DNA of 50,304 bases from Candidatus Zixiibacteriota bacterium (GCA_026397505.1 JAPLUR010000042.1:1-50304); one strand, 5' to 3'; positions 1-8,433 are shown, counted from the stretch's first letter. The notes: generated by a model from the letters alone, not told the origin. A program made the numbers and translations.

Positions 1-1478
1 TGGCCGATTGTCAATTTGCGGATATCCGAAGATACCGCCGAAGGAAATATCGACAACGGCGCCCATCCGTTTTCCTGTTCGGCTTTGACCACTTTGACCT
101 GCTCTCCATATTGCCTTGCAAGATATTCAAAATCGGCGCCATCGGCAAGACGCCCTCCAACCTCCTGAGCCTTGACCGAATCAATTACGGCCATTCGATC
201 TAGCAGAAACTGTTCCGGCTCCCGAAAACTGTCCGGGTTCTGTTTATAATATGTTTCGAATTCGGCCCGGCTGAATTTTATCTGCGATACTATGGTCTCT
301 TTAAGATACGCTTCCAGCAGCATACTATCAAGACTCTTTTTGAAGGCTGCCACAACCAGAGGATTATTCGCGTACCCGGCTTTATCAGTCGCGGCGGAAA
401 GGATTATCTGATCTCGGGCGCGGGAGGAGACGCTCTCTAAAATGCTGTCGAAAGACCGATTTTGCACCGACATCGCCGCCTTGGATAACATCGTCCTGAA
501 TTCCTCATCCGTCATTTTATCTTTATCATTTACATGAAAAATAACGGCGCCTGAACTCTTAATGAAATCCTGGGTATATAGCTTGGCCGAATCGCTTTGA
601 ATATTCGCCCATCCGGTTGAATCTGTGGTCACGGGAAACATGGTCCCGAGATTTTTGACATATATATTCCAGGCCGCTTCATTTTTCTGCGACTTCAGGA
701 GCTCGGTAATAATTCTTTTAAAAAGCGGCATTTCCGTCGTGTCGGCCGGCTGAAACAGCTCGAGCCTGAGAAACGCATATGCCTGCTCATAACGGAATGG
801 CGGCGACAGCTCACCCGGCTTTAGTTTCAGGGCCTGATTACGCAGAACTTCTTCAATGCTGACTCTGTGCATTATGCTATGAAGACCGCCCCGGAATCTG
901 TATGTATCAAGCGATACCGCATTGGCAATGCTGTCCATGGAAGCGCCCCGCTTTATCGCGCCGATCAGATTCTGCGCCTCGTCGATGGTCTTCACCGCCA
1001 CGGTTCGTATCTGTATCTTATCATAATTCTTCAGAAAATAGGCAAGAATCTCACTCTCGCTGATATCCAGATTCGGTTTGTAATTGTCAGCCAGATAGCG
1101 GCGGATAGCATTATCACGCCGGATTTTTTCCATCTGTTTGATAAGCCAGGCCTCTTTATCCATTCCCAGATTGATGGCTTCCTGAATGATAAGGCGGTCA
1201 TTCACCAGTTTATTGAGAATCTTCCGGTAATCAAACTCCTCCCGCTTTTCCTGATCGATATTTGAATGGAATGTTATCAGGGCGGAGTCAAGATCGGAAG
1301 CGAATATGGTGTCGGCATTGACGACCACCAGAGCCTCCCGCAGGGTATGCGCCGGTTGGACGGTAAGTGCTTTTTCCTGTGCCGACGCGCTCATAAACGT
1401 AAGTAACAAAATAGCCATGCAATCGAAAGCGGCACCGCGAAATTTCCTTGCAAAATGGAATCTATTTCTCAAAGACAT
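1..1478 (-). CDS. SurA/PpiC-like periplasmic peptidyl-prolyl isomerase (C-terminus off the window)
   Basis: The reading frame stays open from an ATG at 1478 to the window edge (492 codons), so the C-terminus is missing. A signal peptide (residues about 15-33, ending ASA before QEKA) points to the periplasm. Residues about 50-135 resemble the SurA N-terminal chaperone domain, with the stretch ILNKLVNDRLIIQEA. Two parvulin-like rotamase domains follow, at about 150-245 and from about 430 onward. The family isomerises Xaa-Pro bonds and escorts outer-membrane proteins. The start lies 17 nt inside the upstream CsgG-like gene, so the two are translationally coupled. As the last visible gene of an envelope operon beginning with a beta-barrel, it probably folds or escorts those partners. 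The domain call is by eye; the family is fairly sure, the client proteins are inferred. Confidence 0.8.
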   Translation of the reverse strand, partial: MSLRNRFHFARKFRGAAFDCMAILLLTFMSASAQEKALTVQPAHTLREALVVVNADTIFASDLDSALITFHSNIDQEKREEFDYRKILNKLVNDRLIIQEAINLGMDKEAWLIKQMEKIRRDNAIRRYLADNYKPNLDISESEILAYFLKNYDKIQIRTVAVKTIDEAQNLIGAIKRGASMDSIANAVSLDTYRFRGGLHSIMHRVSIEEVLRNQALKLKPGELSPPFRYEQAYAFLRLELFQPADTTEMPLFKRIITELLKSQKNEAAWNIYVKNLGTMFPVTTDSTGWANIQSDSAKLYTQDFIKSSGAVIFHVNDKDKMTDEEFRTMLSKAAMSVQNRSFDSILESVSSRARDQIILSAATDKAGYANNPLVVAAFKKSLDSMLLEAYLKETIVSQIKFSRAEFETYYKQNPDSFREPEQFLLDRMAVIDSVKAQEVGGRLADGADFEYLARQYGEQVKVVKAEQENGWAPLSIFPSAVSSDIRKLTIG

Positions 1479-2532
1479 GTAACTTCTCCAGCAAAAGATG
1501 AGTTGCGTTCCTCGTCAGTTTCCCCAGCGAGCGGGTGATGCCCAGTCTGAATATTGTTTCCGAATCGGTGCCGCGGCAGCTTAATTCGGCGGCCGCCAAT
1601 ACTTTTCCCGTGGCGGCATCAAGATACCGGCCGCCCAATTCAATCTCCGGAGTCGATGTTTCTCCCCCCGCCGGCGCAGGCAGGAAGAGATCGACGCTAC
1701 CGGTGATAACCCGCTCAACCTTGAACCTCTCATGCAGCTGTTTGAGAAGAGTCAAGTCCACTTCGCCTCTGGGGAACTGTCCGTTTTGGCGGAATAATTC
1801 CAGCGCGGCTCCGGGTTCGAGGATGCGGATATTATTCGCCGCCAGATCAGATATCGCCGTCATGGTAATGATATCACCGGCATGTTTGTCTGTCGAGAGA
1901 TTGTCAAAAACCACCAGGGCATGCAATGGGCCGACGCTGCGTGCCGGATCCTGCGCCAGGCGATAAATCATTCGAGAATTGAAATCGCCCAGAGATTCTT
2001 CGGTCAATTGCCGCGCCAATTGCTCCATAGATGTAATCCGTCCGATACCAAGCATCCCAACATAATCCTGACCGCTTGCCCCGGTCGATGTGGCCCATAA
2101 TATGGACATATCGCCGGCATCGACAATCCTGAGGGATATTGCGGCCTCCGGAATCTGATCCGGGAGAAAAATATCGATTGAGCCCAGCATGAAATAGTCG
2201 ATCCCCAAATCACCGGCCATCCTGGCCGCGTCTTCGAAACCAATCGTCGCTGTCGAACGTATCCGGTATTTCCGGAGCTCGCGGTCAAGACTCCCCGAAT
2301 CTATCAGCGTAAATTCTCCGCGCGAGATATAGTCGTTAATAAGAGGAGAAAAGACTGTTACCGCTTCGGCACGACCGCAGTAGTTAACCAACGGCAATAC
2401 GGCGAGCCGAACAGACGGTAAAATGGCGGAGTCAGCAGAGAACATTTTGCCATCGTCGGCCGCACCGACAACGGAACATATAAACGTCATAATCAAGAAA
2501 GTATGGATGAGAAATTTACTCTGTGCAATCAT
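1462..2532 (-). CDS. Secreted protein with two tandem CsgG/LpoB/FlgO-like domains
   Basis: The 356-residue protein has a signal peptide (about 1-24, ending VVGAA). Two similar halves are visible. The first (about 42-125) starts LAVLPLVNYCG and ends GIDYFMLGSIDIFLP. The second (about 205-290) starts HALVVFDNLS and ends KVERVITGSVDLFLP. The pattern of a beta strand, then a helix, then LGSIDxFLP is that of CsgG/TolB-N/LpoB-type alpha/beta domains, used in curli export, flagellar assembly and penicillin-binding-protein activation. It begins 4 nt after the upstream lipoprotein stop and overlaps the downstream isomerase gene. No lipobox is seen, so it is probably periplasmic. No Shine-Dalgarno motif precedes the ATG, as expected for reinitiation. 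The fold call is moderate; the function is not known. Confidence 0.6.
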   Translation of the reverse strand: MIAQSKFLIHTFLIMTFICSVVGAADDGKMFSADSAILPSVRLAVLPLVNYCGRAEAVTVFSPLINDYISRGEFTLIDSGSLDRELRKYRIRSTATIGFEDAARMAGDLGIDYFMLGSIDIFLPDQIPEAAISLRIVDAGDMSILWATSTGASGQDYVGMLGIGRITSMEQLARQLTEESLGDFNSRMIYRLAQDPARSVGPLHALVVFDNLSTDKHAGDIITMTAISDLAANNIRILEPGAALELFRQNGQFPRGEVDLTLLKQLHERFKVERVITGSVDLFLPAPAGGETSTPEIELGGRYLDAATGKVLAAAELSCRGTDSETIFRLGITRSLGKLTRNATHLLLEKLHVFEK

Positions 2533-2536
2533 ATAG

Positions 2537-3106
2537 CTATTTTATCAAAGTCATCAAAACACCATCCACACAGGCGCGAATGGCCTCTGTCTGCGTTTTC
2601 CCGCCGCCGCCGAACAAAGACGCCCAGAAACCTCGTTTACCCGCCGAATGCGTCGCCGACCAAATCGTCGTCCCTTTCTCCGTCTCAATCAGGCGCACCA
2701 CCAGAGTCACAATATTAGTTGTGGAACTGCCGCTGCGAAGCTCCGATAATTCCGTGACCGAGCCCACGAAGATTCCCTGTACTTTCAGATCTTTGCCGAT
2801 ATTAAGAATCTGTTCCTGCGTCATTTCGCTGAAACGCCCGCCGGCTGTGAATTTTTCGATGGCGCGGGTCACTTCGCCCGGTTCAACCACATCAAATGAC
2901 TCCATGGCCAGAAGCCGGGAGATAAAAATCCGCGTGGCGCGCGGCCCGGCCCCCTGATTATCCGACAGATTGTCAAAGGGAACCACTGCCACCCGCTCAA
3001 GATATTGATAATTGTAATCGCGATTTAAAAATACGGTCGGACCGCCGGCGCACCCGCACAGCAGAAGAGCCGGCAACACCAACGTAATCAATAATATTAT
3101 CTTCAT
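2537..3106 (-). CDS. CsgG/LpoB/GNA1162-like outer-membrane lipoprotein
   Basis: A 189-residue lipoprotein with signal sequence MKIILLITLVLPALLLCGC; the lipobox LCGC gives a lipidated Cys19 followed by Ala, not Asp, which favours the outer membrane. The body has the CsgG/LpoB-like pattern: YLERVAVVPFDNLSD, then RIFISRLLAMESFDVVEPGEV, then VQGIFVGSVTELSE and VVRLIETEKGTTIWSATHSAGKRG. It matches one half of the duplicated protein encoded just downstream. A GAGG motif lies 10 nt before the ATG. It starts 17 nt after the beta-barrel gene. Members of this family form oligomeric secretion gates (CsgG) or activate cell-wall synthases (LpoB); which applies here cannot be told from sequence alone. Confidence 0.7.
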   Translation of the reverse strand: MKIILLITLVLPALLLCGCAGGPTVFLNRDYNYQYLERVAVVPFDNLSDNQGAGPRATRIFISRLLAMESFDVVEPGEVTRAIEKFTAGGRFSEMTQEQILNIGKDLKVQGIFVGSVTELSELRSGSSTTNIVTLVVRLIETEKGTTIWSATHSAGKRGFWASLFGGGGKTQTEAIRACVDGVLMTLIK

Positions 3107-3123
3107 CTTATGCAGTCCTCAAT

Positions 3124-5271
3124 TTAGAATCCCGTATTCAATCCTACCTGTATGAAACTTATCCGGCCCCCGTCACTCAGGGAGGTATTGCTTCTGGAAT
3201 AATTGGCAAAGGCCGTGGTTCGGGGACTGAATTGGAAGTTTATCTGTGCATTGCTCCGCTCATAGCGAACGCCGTTTCGGCTGTCATTTATGGCATAACC
3301 GCCCCCAACCGTAATCTTTTCACTCATCGTCCAGCTTAGATTGTAATCCTGCGAATAAAATATATTCTTGGTTTCATAATTGGCGGCCAGCGCGCCGGAA
3401 AAATGGATATTTGTCGTCACCCGATAGTTGATGCCGAGACGGTACTGGCGTCGAATGCGAAAATCATCGGTCTGGTGCACCGACGTCGATTGATACACGA
3501 AAGCAAAACTGGCGGCGAGAGAACGCGATACGGCGCCGCTGGTAGAAAAATGATATGTCCAGGTGTCGAACCGATTATGAGAATCAAACAGATTATTGCG
3601 GCTGAATCCGACATCATGGGACACGGTTAGGGCGTCCAGTAAATTCGCCTTTGTCAAGAAAAACAGGCTATTGCTCTCTTGTGTTTTCACCCGATTAATA
3701 TAATTCGAGCGCGTCAGAGCCACAAATGAAAATTCCACCGTTTTTATCGGACTTACTTTGAGATTATAGGTAAGATTGGTACTCGTATTGCGCATATTCG
3801 TGGCCTTGAAATTCTCTGTTCCCCCCTGGAATCGAATATCCTGGGTCAGGGTGGCTTTCGGATTGTGCCGCAGCGCCAGATTATAAAAGAATTGGTTGCG
3901 GCTGTCCGAGAATTCTCCCTTTGGCTCCAGACGGTAGGAAATATCTGCCGATGAAGTCAATACTTTCGAGAGTACATAGGCGCTGCCCAGATTGATATTA
4001 TGCGATGTTTGATGGATCTTTTCCTGAGACGACTCGCTGAATAAGTCCCAGGCCTCGATTTCGGTCACCAGCGCCAATGGCACATCGTTGGCGCCGTAAT
4101 TTACCGCCTTTATATAACGGGCTTTCTGCTCCGTGAATTCGATCTCATATCGACCGAAACTGGTATTGAATACCGTAATAACATTCCCTTCAATCATGTC
4201 CCAGGTCAGATTATCACCGGAAATATAAACACTCCAGCCCAACCCGGAACCTGAGGGGCGATCGGTATAAATATACAGGGCGCTCACTGCCCGGGGAAAT
4301 CCAAAATCAACTCCGATATTGCGGTCAAGCAGGGCCTTGCCGATATCAATCTCCGGCGTAACCGGAGAGGAGTTGTTACCATCCGCGAGCGTGGGAAGAG
4401 TATCCAGTTGGCCCAGATCAGGAGTCGGGTCGTAGGCATACAGGGCCGCCACAAAGGGAATTGGCCGCAGCACCGCGGCGGTGGGCGGCCGGCTCGTCTC
4501 CTGAGACCGATATATGAAATTATACGAGGAATTGAGCTTAAGATGCTTGCCTATCGCTATACTTGTTTGATTCCAGCGGAATTGATGCTGCCGGTTGATA
4601 ATTTTGAGACCGGTGACAAGATCGTTATTCTTATTGCGCCCCATGCTGTAATAAAAATCCCGGTTCTTCCAGGAATAGCTTAATGCCGCCTGCCAGAGTC
4701 TCCGACGCGTATTCCGGGCATTGCCGCCGGTTGGGGTCTCATCAGTAGTACCCTCGATGACCGTATTTACCTCACTAAAAGAATGATCCCATTGATAACG
4801 GAATTTTAGAACCGGATATGATACGGCCCGGGTCGCAAATGCGACCGATGAATTATTTTGAATCAGATTCGTGGTGGCGTCGTTGCTGGTGGATTTTTGA
4901 TGGATCAGATTTCCGTTGATCGTATAAACCGGATGATTCCAGAACAATTCTCCCTGAGGCTGAAACTCCCGGCGCCACATATGTGTCCCTTGTATTTCAT
5001 CCACGCCAATATTGTAATAGTGCAAGGAGGCGCGAGTGCCCAGGTATGAAATCAGGTTCTTTGACCAATTGACCGTATAATCCTGCCCAAGCGATTTTGT
5101 CCTGCCGTCCGAAGAATTCAATTGCAACCCCGAAATCTGAGCGTTGCCGTGCAAATTATTTGACAGAAGAGCGCCCGCTGGAATAGCGCCCCCAAAGAAA
5201 AGGAGGCTTAGAGCTATCAACGCCGTTTCAAAATGTGTCATTCGGCTATGCCGACTTCTGTATCTCTGCAT
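3124..5271 (-). CDS. Outer-membrane beta-barrel protein with a central discoidin-like (F5/8 type C) domain
   Basis: I place the start at the ATG at 5271 (peptide MQRYRSRHSR), because AGGAG lies 3 nt upstream; an earlier in-frame ATG at 5331 has no such motif. This gives 715 residues with a hydrophobic signal at about 14-30 (LIALSLLFFGGAIPAGA). Most of the protein is alternating amphipathic strands rich in Tyr, Ser and Asn, and it ends in Phe (QVGLNTGF), the usual signal for BAM insertion. Residues about 305-405 look like a discoidin domain: NIGVDFGFPRAVSALYIYT, a central WSVYISGDNLTWD, then ARYIKAVNYGAND and TEIEAWD. Such domains bind glycans or lipids. It heads the four-gene envelope operon and follows the cytochrome gene. 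Inference: it may be the porin or export channel for the cytochrome. Confidence 0.7.
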   Translation of the reverse strand: MQRYRSRHSRMTHFETALIALSLLFFGGAIPAGALLSNNLHGNAQISGLQLNSSDGRTKSLGQDYTVNWSKNLISYLGTRASLHYYNIGVDEIQGTHMWRREFQPQGELFWNHPVYTINGNLIHQKSTSNDATTNLIQNNSSVAFATRAVSYPVLKFRYQWDHSFSEVNTVIEGTTDETPTGGNARNTRRRLWQAALSYSWKNRDFYYSMGRNKNNDLVTGLKIINRQHQFRWNQTSIAIGKHLKLNSSYNFIYRSQETSRPPTAAVLRPIPFVAALYAYDPTPDLGQLDTLPTLADGNNSSPVTPEIDIGKALLDRNIGVDFGFPRAVSALYIYTDRPSGSGLGWSVYISGDNLTWDMIEGNVITVFNTSFGRYEIEFTEQKARYIKAVNYGANDVPLALVTEIEAWDLFSESSQEKIHQTSHNINLGSAYVLSKVLTSSADISYRLEPKGEFSDSRNQFFYNLALRHNPKATLTQDIRFQGGTENFKATNMRNTSTNLTYNLKVSPIKTVEFSFVALTRSNYINRVKTQESNSLFFLTKANLLDALTVSHDVGFSRNNLFDSHNRFDTWTYHFSTSGAVSRSLAASFAFVYQSTSVHQTDDFRIRRQYRLGINYRVTTNIHFSGALAANYETKNIFYSQDYNLSWTMSEKITVGGGYAINDSRNGVRYERSNAQINFQFSPRTTAFANYSRSNTSLSDGGRISFIQVGLNTGF

Positions 5272-5470
5272 ATTCTCCTGCGGCCGAGAAATCATTAATT
5301 TGACGCGGCGGCTCGATACCGGCTTTTCCATCTTTTGTCAGCGGAGAACATATCAAATTGAAGAGGAAAACCGTATTTATCCATTTTATCGTGCCTTAAT
5401 ATATCTTTCCTGCGACATGACATCCAGTATTATCTCTTCAAACTCACAATTTACTTTCATGCCTGTCATC

Positions 5471-5498
5471 AAAACGCCCGGGTATCAAACCCGGGCGT
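5471..5498 (-). terminator. Rho-independent terminator after the hexaheme cytochrome gene
   Basis: A perfect 10-bp GC-rich stem (5474-5483 with 5489-5498, arm ACGCCCGGGT) and a 5-nt loop are followed on the minus strand by TTTT. It sits 67 bp after the cytochrome stop codon and before the beta-barrel gene, so it separates NHL-cytochrome transcription from the downstream envelope genes, at least partly. Confidence 0.8.
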
Positions 5499-5564
5499 CT
5501 TGAATCTCATTATTCTAATGACTCAATGTGCCGTCAGAGTGAGGACATTAGAATCAATATTTCA

Positions 5565-6617
5565 TTAAAATGTCAGCGCGTCACCAACATCCTTGTTGTG
5601 GCATTTGTTGCAAAGCGAACGCTGTTTCACTCCGGCCATCGTATATGGGCTTGGAATGGCATAGGTGCCGGATCTCACACCGTCCGCATCAAGCGTGCCG
5701 ACAATGAAATCCCAGCGACCGGCATCGGGAGCCGAGGAAGCGTGGGCGCGATGGCAGGTCAGGCACATTACCTGGCTGGAAGCGGTCGGGCCGGTCGTCG
5801 AAGTAGTGTCCATGGTCGGATCTTCAAACGGTACCAGTTCCAGGAAAGCAGTTGCCTGAACACCACCGGTCTGGTCGCCGGTACCATTATAACGATTGTA
5901 TGTACCGGCGATGGTACCACCCAGCGTCATTCCGGAAGGGTGAATCAGCTTGGTGTTATTGTTGTGGAAATCGCCGTGGCAGTTGCCGCACCAGGCGCTC
6001 ATGCCGCTATGATAGGCGGTGTGTTTGACATTGGAGACGGTGTCATCATATGACACCCCCTCCGCAAGCGGGGCGGCATTCGTGAATGTGAACAGGCCAT
6101 CCTGGATAGAGCCGATGCCATAAAGCATACGGAAATTGGTGTTACCATGCGGGTCATGGCAACTGGAGCATCCGAGGTCCGAAGACGGGAAGGCGATCGC
6201 GCCGTGGCCCGGAGCATCCAGAACCGTTCCATCAGCGGCAAGAGCATAACCGGGAGCCACAATGTTGTGGCCGGCGGTTCTGCCGGGGTAACTGCCGCTG
6301 CGCCCATCATTAAGATTGGCAGCCGTCAAGAAGATGAAACTGCCGGCCGCAGTCTGCGGCGGCGGATTCAGCGGAGTGCCGGTGAATTCGTTGCCGTGGG
6401 TGACAGCATGACATGACAGACAGACGTCACTCGGGGTGGCGTCTTTCAGCAGCCACGGATTGCCGTTGGGGCTGTTGGCATCAACCAGAGCATTATTCTG
6501 GCTGTTGTGCATGGTATGGCAACCACTACACCGGGCAACACCCTCGTCGTGGAATGCATAGGCGGTGCCGCCGAGCACAAACAACACTCCGGCTGCAAGC
6601 AGTAGGAGCTTACGCAT
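5565..6617 (-). CDS. omcS: Hexaheme c-type cytochrome, OmcS-like (putative nanowire subunit)
   Basis: The start at 6617 (MRKLLLL) is set by GGAGG 8 nt upstream. The 350-residue precursor has a signal peptide cut after GTAYA, leaving mature FHDEGVARC. Six CxxCH heme sites begin at Cys30, 66, 150, 210, 285 and 336, and eleven further His can serve as axial ligands. Compared with Geobacter OmcS as I remember it, the matches run in order: CxGCHTMHNS, GHNIVA, CSSCHDPHG, MSxWCxNCH, TIAGxYNxY, AFLELVPFED against AYLSLAPFEE, CLxCHRAHAS, and a C-terminal LCNKCHxKD. His37 is His16 of the mature chain, the position that in OmcS ligates a heme of the next subunit in the filament. The mature chain (329 residues) is shorter than OmcS. 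It overlaps the NHL gene by 8 nt. The family call is strong; filament formation is inferred. Confidence 0.88.
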   Translation of the reverse strand: MRKLLLLAAGVLFVLGGTAYAFHDEGVARCSGCHTMHNSQNNALVDANSPNGNPWLLKDATPSDVCLSCHAVTHGNEFTGTPLNPPPQTAAGSFIFLTAANLNDGRSGSYPGRTAGHNIVAPGYALAADGTVLDAPGHGAIAFPSSDLGCSSCHDPHGNTNFRMLYGIGSIQDGLFTFTNAAPLAEGVSYDDTVSNVKHTAYHSGMSAWCGNCHGDFHNNNTKLIHPSGMTLGGTIAGTYNRYNGTGDQTGGVQATAFLELVPFEDPTMDTTSTTGPTASSQVMCLTCHRAHASSAPDAGRWDFIVGTLDADGVRSGTYAIPSPYTMAGVKQRSLCNKCHNKDVGDALTF

Positions 6618-7704
6618 GAAAAATACCTCCAAAATGTTGATAGTTGTTTATGGCCGCAAAGGTTGTCTTCCGCGACCTATTATCCAGTATCTGCCCGGTC
6701 TGGTTGTCAGAACCGTTCAGCGACTTTTCTTGTATATTGTTGTCATTAATAATCTTAGTTTGACGCTCGCGAATACGCTCCGGCATCCGGCAGACCTGAA
6801 TCTTATTATTGAAAATCTGACCAATATATATCAGACCATTGCCGTCAACCGCCAGCCAGGTGGGATGATAAAACCATCCCGGACTGACTCCTTTGCCCCC
6901 AAACTCACCCAGGAATTGGCCATCGCCGGTATAGCAGGATACGTTGTAGCGATGTTTATCAAGAACCAGAACCGTCCTATCGGGAGCGACGGCCACCGCC
7001 ACGGGGAAATTCAATTCGCCCGCCTGAGTGCCAAAATAACCGATCTCCCGAATCTTATTCCCCTCCAGATCCAGACAATAGACCGTCCCGATGGAACTGA
7101 CCGGAAGGTAAATGGTGTCGCTGCTGATCGCCATAGCTCCATAAGAAACGTCGCGCAGAAGATTCCCTGTCAGGTCGGAAGTCGCCGGGAATTCCTTATC
7201 TATCAGGCCATTATCTGAAAATCTCAGAATTCGCTTGCCACGCCCATCAGTTACATATAGTCTCTGCCGGCTGTCAAAAGCAATCGCCCCTATTTTGGCA
7301 TTGGCGATTAAGGAATCGGAGGTGAACTGGCGTAAAAAAATGCCATTATAGTCATACTCAAATATGCCCTGTCCCGAGTTGTTTGTCCCCAGCACAAAAA
7401 CATGACCGGCGGAGTCGACCGCTATATCTGTCGGCGCCCCACACTGTTCTGATGTTGAAAACTCGAATTTATACAGCCCATCCTGATTCATTATCACAAT
7501 TCTGTCATTACCGGCGTCCGCCAAATAGATTTCGCTGACTCTATTATCCGCCAATATCCTGGACGGACGCAAAAAGTGATTTACTGCCCCCGGAAGCTTC
7601 AACTCGCGAACAAGGTCGGCCGGGACCGAAATCAATTCCTGCGATGAAAGATAGGACGGAGTGAAAATGCCAAATATCATCAGAAAATATGCAATTATGA
7701 CCAT
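6610..7704 (-). CDS. Secreted NHL-repeat beta-propeller protein
   Basis: I choose the ATG at 7704 (MVIIAYFLMIFGIF), which opens directly with a signal peptide ending near YLSSQE. A longer in-frame start at 7869 would translate through three operator palindromes, giving spurious CENVH/CENFH repeats. The 364-residue product carries about six NHL blades, for example IYLADAGNDRIVIMNQDG, HVFVLGTNNSGQGIFEYDYNG, LYVTDGRGKRILRFSDNG, VLVLDKHRYNVSCYTGDGQFLGEFG and IYIGQIFNNKIQV. The family makes periplasmic or surface propellers for protein-protein contact. The stop overlaps the start of the OmcS-like cytochrome, so the two are coupled. NHL proteins are, as I recall, regular neighbours of nanowire cytochromes. 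The ribosome-binding site is weak (GGA only), so the exact start is uncertain. Confidence 0.82.
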   Translation of the reverse strand: MVIIAYFLMIFGIFTPSYLSSQELISVPADLVRELKLPGAVNHFLRPSRILADNRVSEIYLADAGNDRIVIMNQDGLYKFEFSTSEQCGAPTDIAVDSAGHVFVLGTNNSGQGIFEYDYNGIFLRQFTSDSLIANAKIGAIAFDSRQRLYVTDGRGKRILRFSDNGLIDKEFPATSDLTGNLLRDVSYGAMAISSDTIYLPVSSIGTVYCLDLEGNKIREIGYFGTQAGELNFPVAVAVAPDRTVLVLDKHRYNVSCYTGDGQFLGEFGGKGVSPGWFYHPTWLAVDGNGLIYIGQIFNNKIQVCRMPERIRERQTKIINDNNIQEKSLNGSDNQTGQILDNRSRKTTFAAINNYQHFGGIFHA

Positions 7705-7742
7705 TCCGAAACATCGACGCCCACGAGAGAACAGGGTACCCG

Positions 7743-7836
7743 TGTGAAAATTTTCACAAGAATTGATACGCGATGAAGGCAAGTGAACATTTTCACAAAC
7801 TTCCGTGTGCGAAAAAAGCGCGTGAACTATTTCACA
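7743..7836. promoter_or_regulatory. Three CRP/FNR-type operators spaced exactly 39 bp apart
   Basis: Three 16-bp sites of the form NGTGA-N6-TCACA lie at 7743-7758 (TGTGAAAATTTTCACA, a full palindrome), 7782-7797 and 7821-7836. Centres are 7750.5, 7789.5 and 7828.5, that is 46, 85 and 124 bp before the NHL start codon. TGTGA-N6-TCACA is the CRP consensus, also close to sites of other CRP/FNR-family regulators such as HcpR. The spacer sequences of the first two units are also partly alike (GCGA then AAGC or GAAGGC), so the array may be a decayed 39-bp tandem repeat. A fourth site of this kind lies before hdrC. No regulator gene is visible in the window. Confidence 0.75.
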
Positions 7837-8400
7837 AGTATTCATATTCAAAGCTAATTCCGTTATCACTCATCTATTCTACGCAAGTAATCAGGACAGT
7901 AAAGGTATTTTCTCTCATGTTTTGCTCCAAATCTAATATAAAACAGGAGAATGTCAAGTGAATTTATCCTGATTTCATGCATTTTTTTTGAAGCCCCATA
8001 TGTTTGGGGGAATTATAACATTAACAATGGGTTAGAGAACATTATCATTTATAGGTTTCGTGTCAATGGCACTAATTTATTCGCGAATCTAAATAATGCC
8101 AGACTTTATTACTCATGATTGGCAATTCAATTGTGGGCAAAAATGGTCGAAATTGTTGTTATTTAATATGATAGCCTGAATGTCATGGAATCCTGATTAT
8201 ATTCCTCGCCCGGCTGGCAAATTATAAGGAAAATGATACCACCCTGAATCAGGATCGGGGTATGGATAGCATGGCAAAAAACATCATCCCCATGCAGAAT
8301 TGTCCAATTATTCAGCTTCGTTTGCCCCCAATGGCATAATTTGCTCTCTATTCCAATATAGCCCGGCTGAGTTCCACGGTACCCCGAAATGCCTGCAATG
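7837..8400. other. Intergenic stretch without a recognised gene
   Basis: This stretch lies between the operator array and the terminator of the Tricorn-like gene. It is AT-rich around 7925-8170, with a T8 run near 7982. I see no convincing coding sequence. An open frame of 82 codons on the minus strand (8163-8411) runs into the terminator hairpin, lacks a ribosome-binding site and shows no recognisable motif. Nothing else was recognised. Confidence 0.5.
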
Positions 8401-8433
8401 AAAAGGCCCAATGATTACTGGAACCATTGGGCC
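8401..8433 (-). terminator. Rho-independent terminator of the Tricorn-like gene
   Basis: A 9-bp stem (GGCCCAATG at 8405-8413 with CATTGGGCC at 8425-8433) and an 11-nt loop are followed on the minus strand by TTTT (8404-8401). It lies about 50 bp after the stop at 8482. Confidence 0.75.

Noticed and set aside
867-1265. 132-codon plus-strand open frame
   Set aside because: It is antisense to the SurA-like gene, has no ribosome-binding site, and its peptide shows no family features; the minus-strand frame has clear parvulin domains.
7704-7869. N-terminal extension of the NHL protein to an ATG at 7869
   Set aside because: It would translate the three operator palindromes as CENVH/CENFH repeats and place a signal peptide at residue 56. 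The shorter form begins directly with the signal peptide.
8163-8411. 82-codon minus-strand open frame before the Tricorn-like gene end
   Set aside because: It overlaps the terminator hairpin, lacks a ribosome-binding site and has no recognisable motifs.
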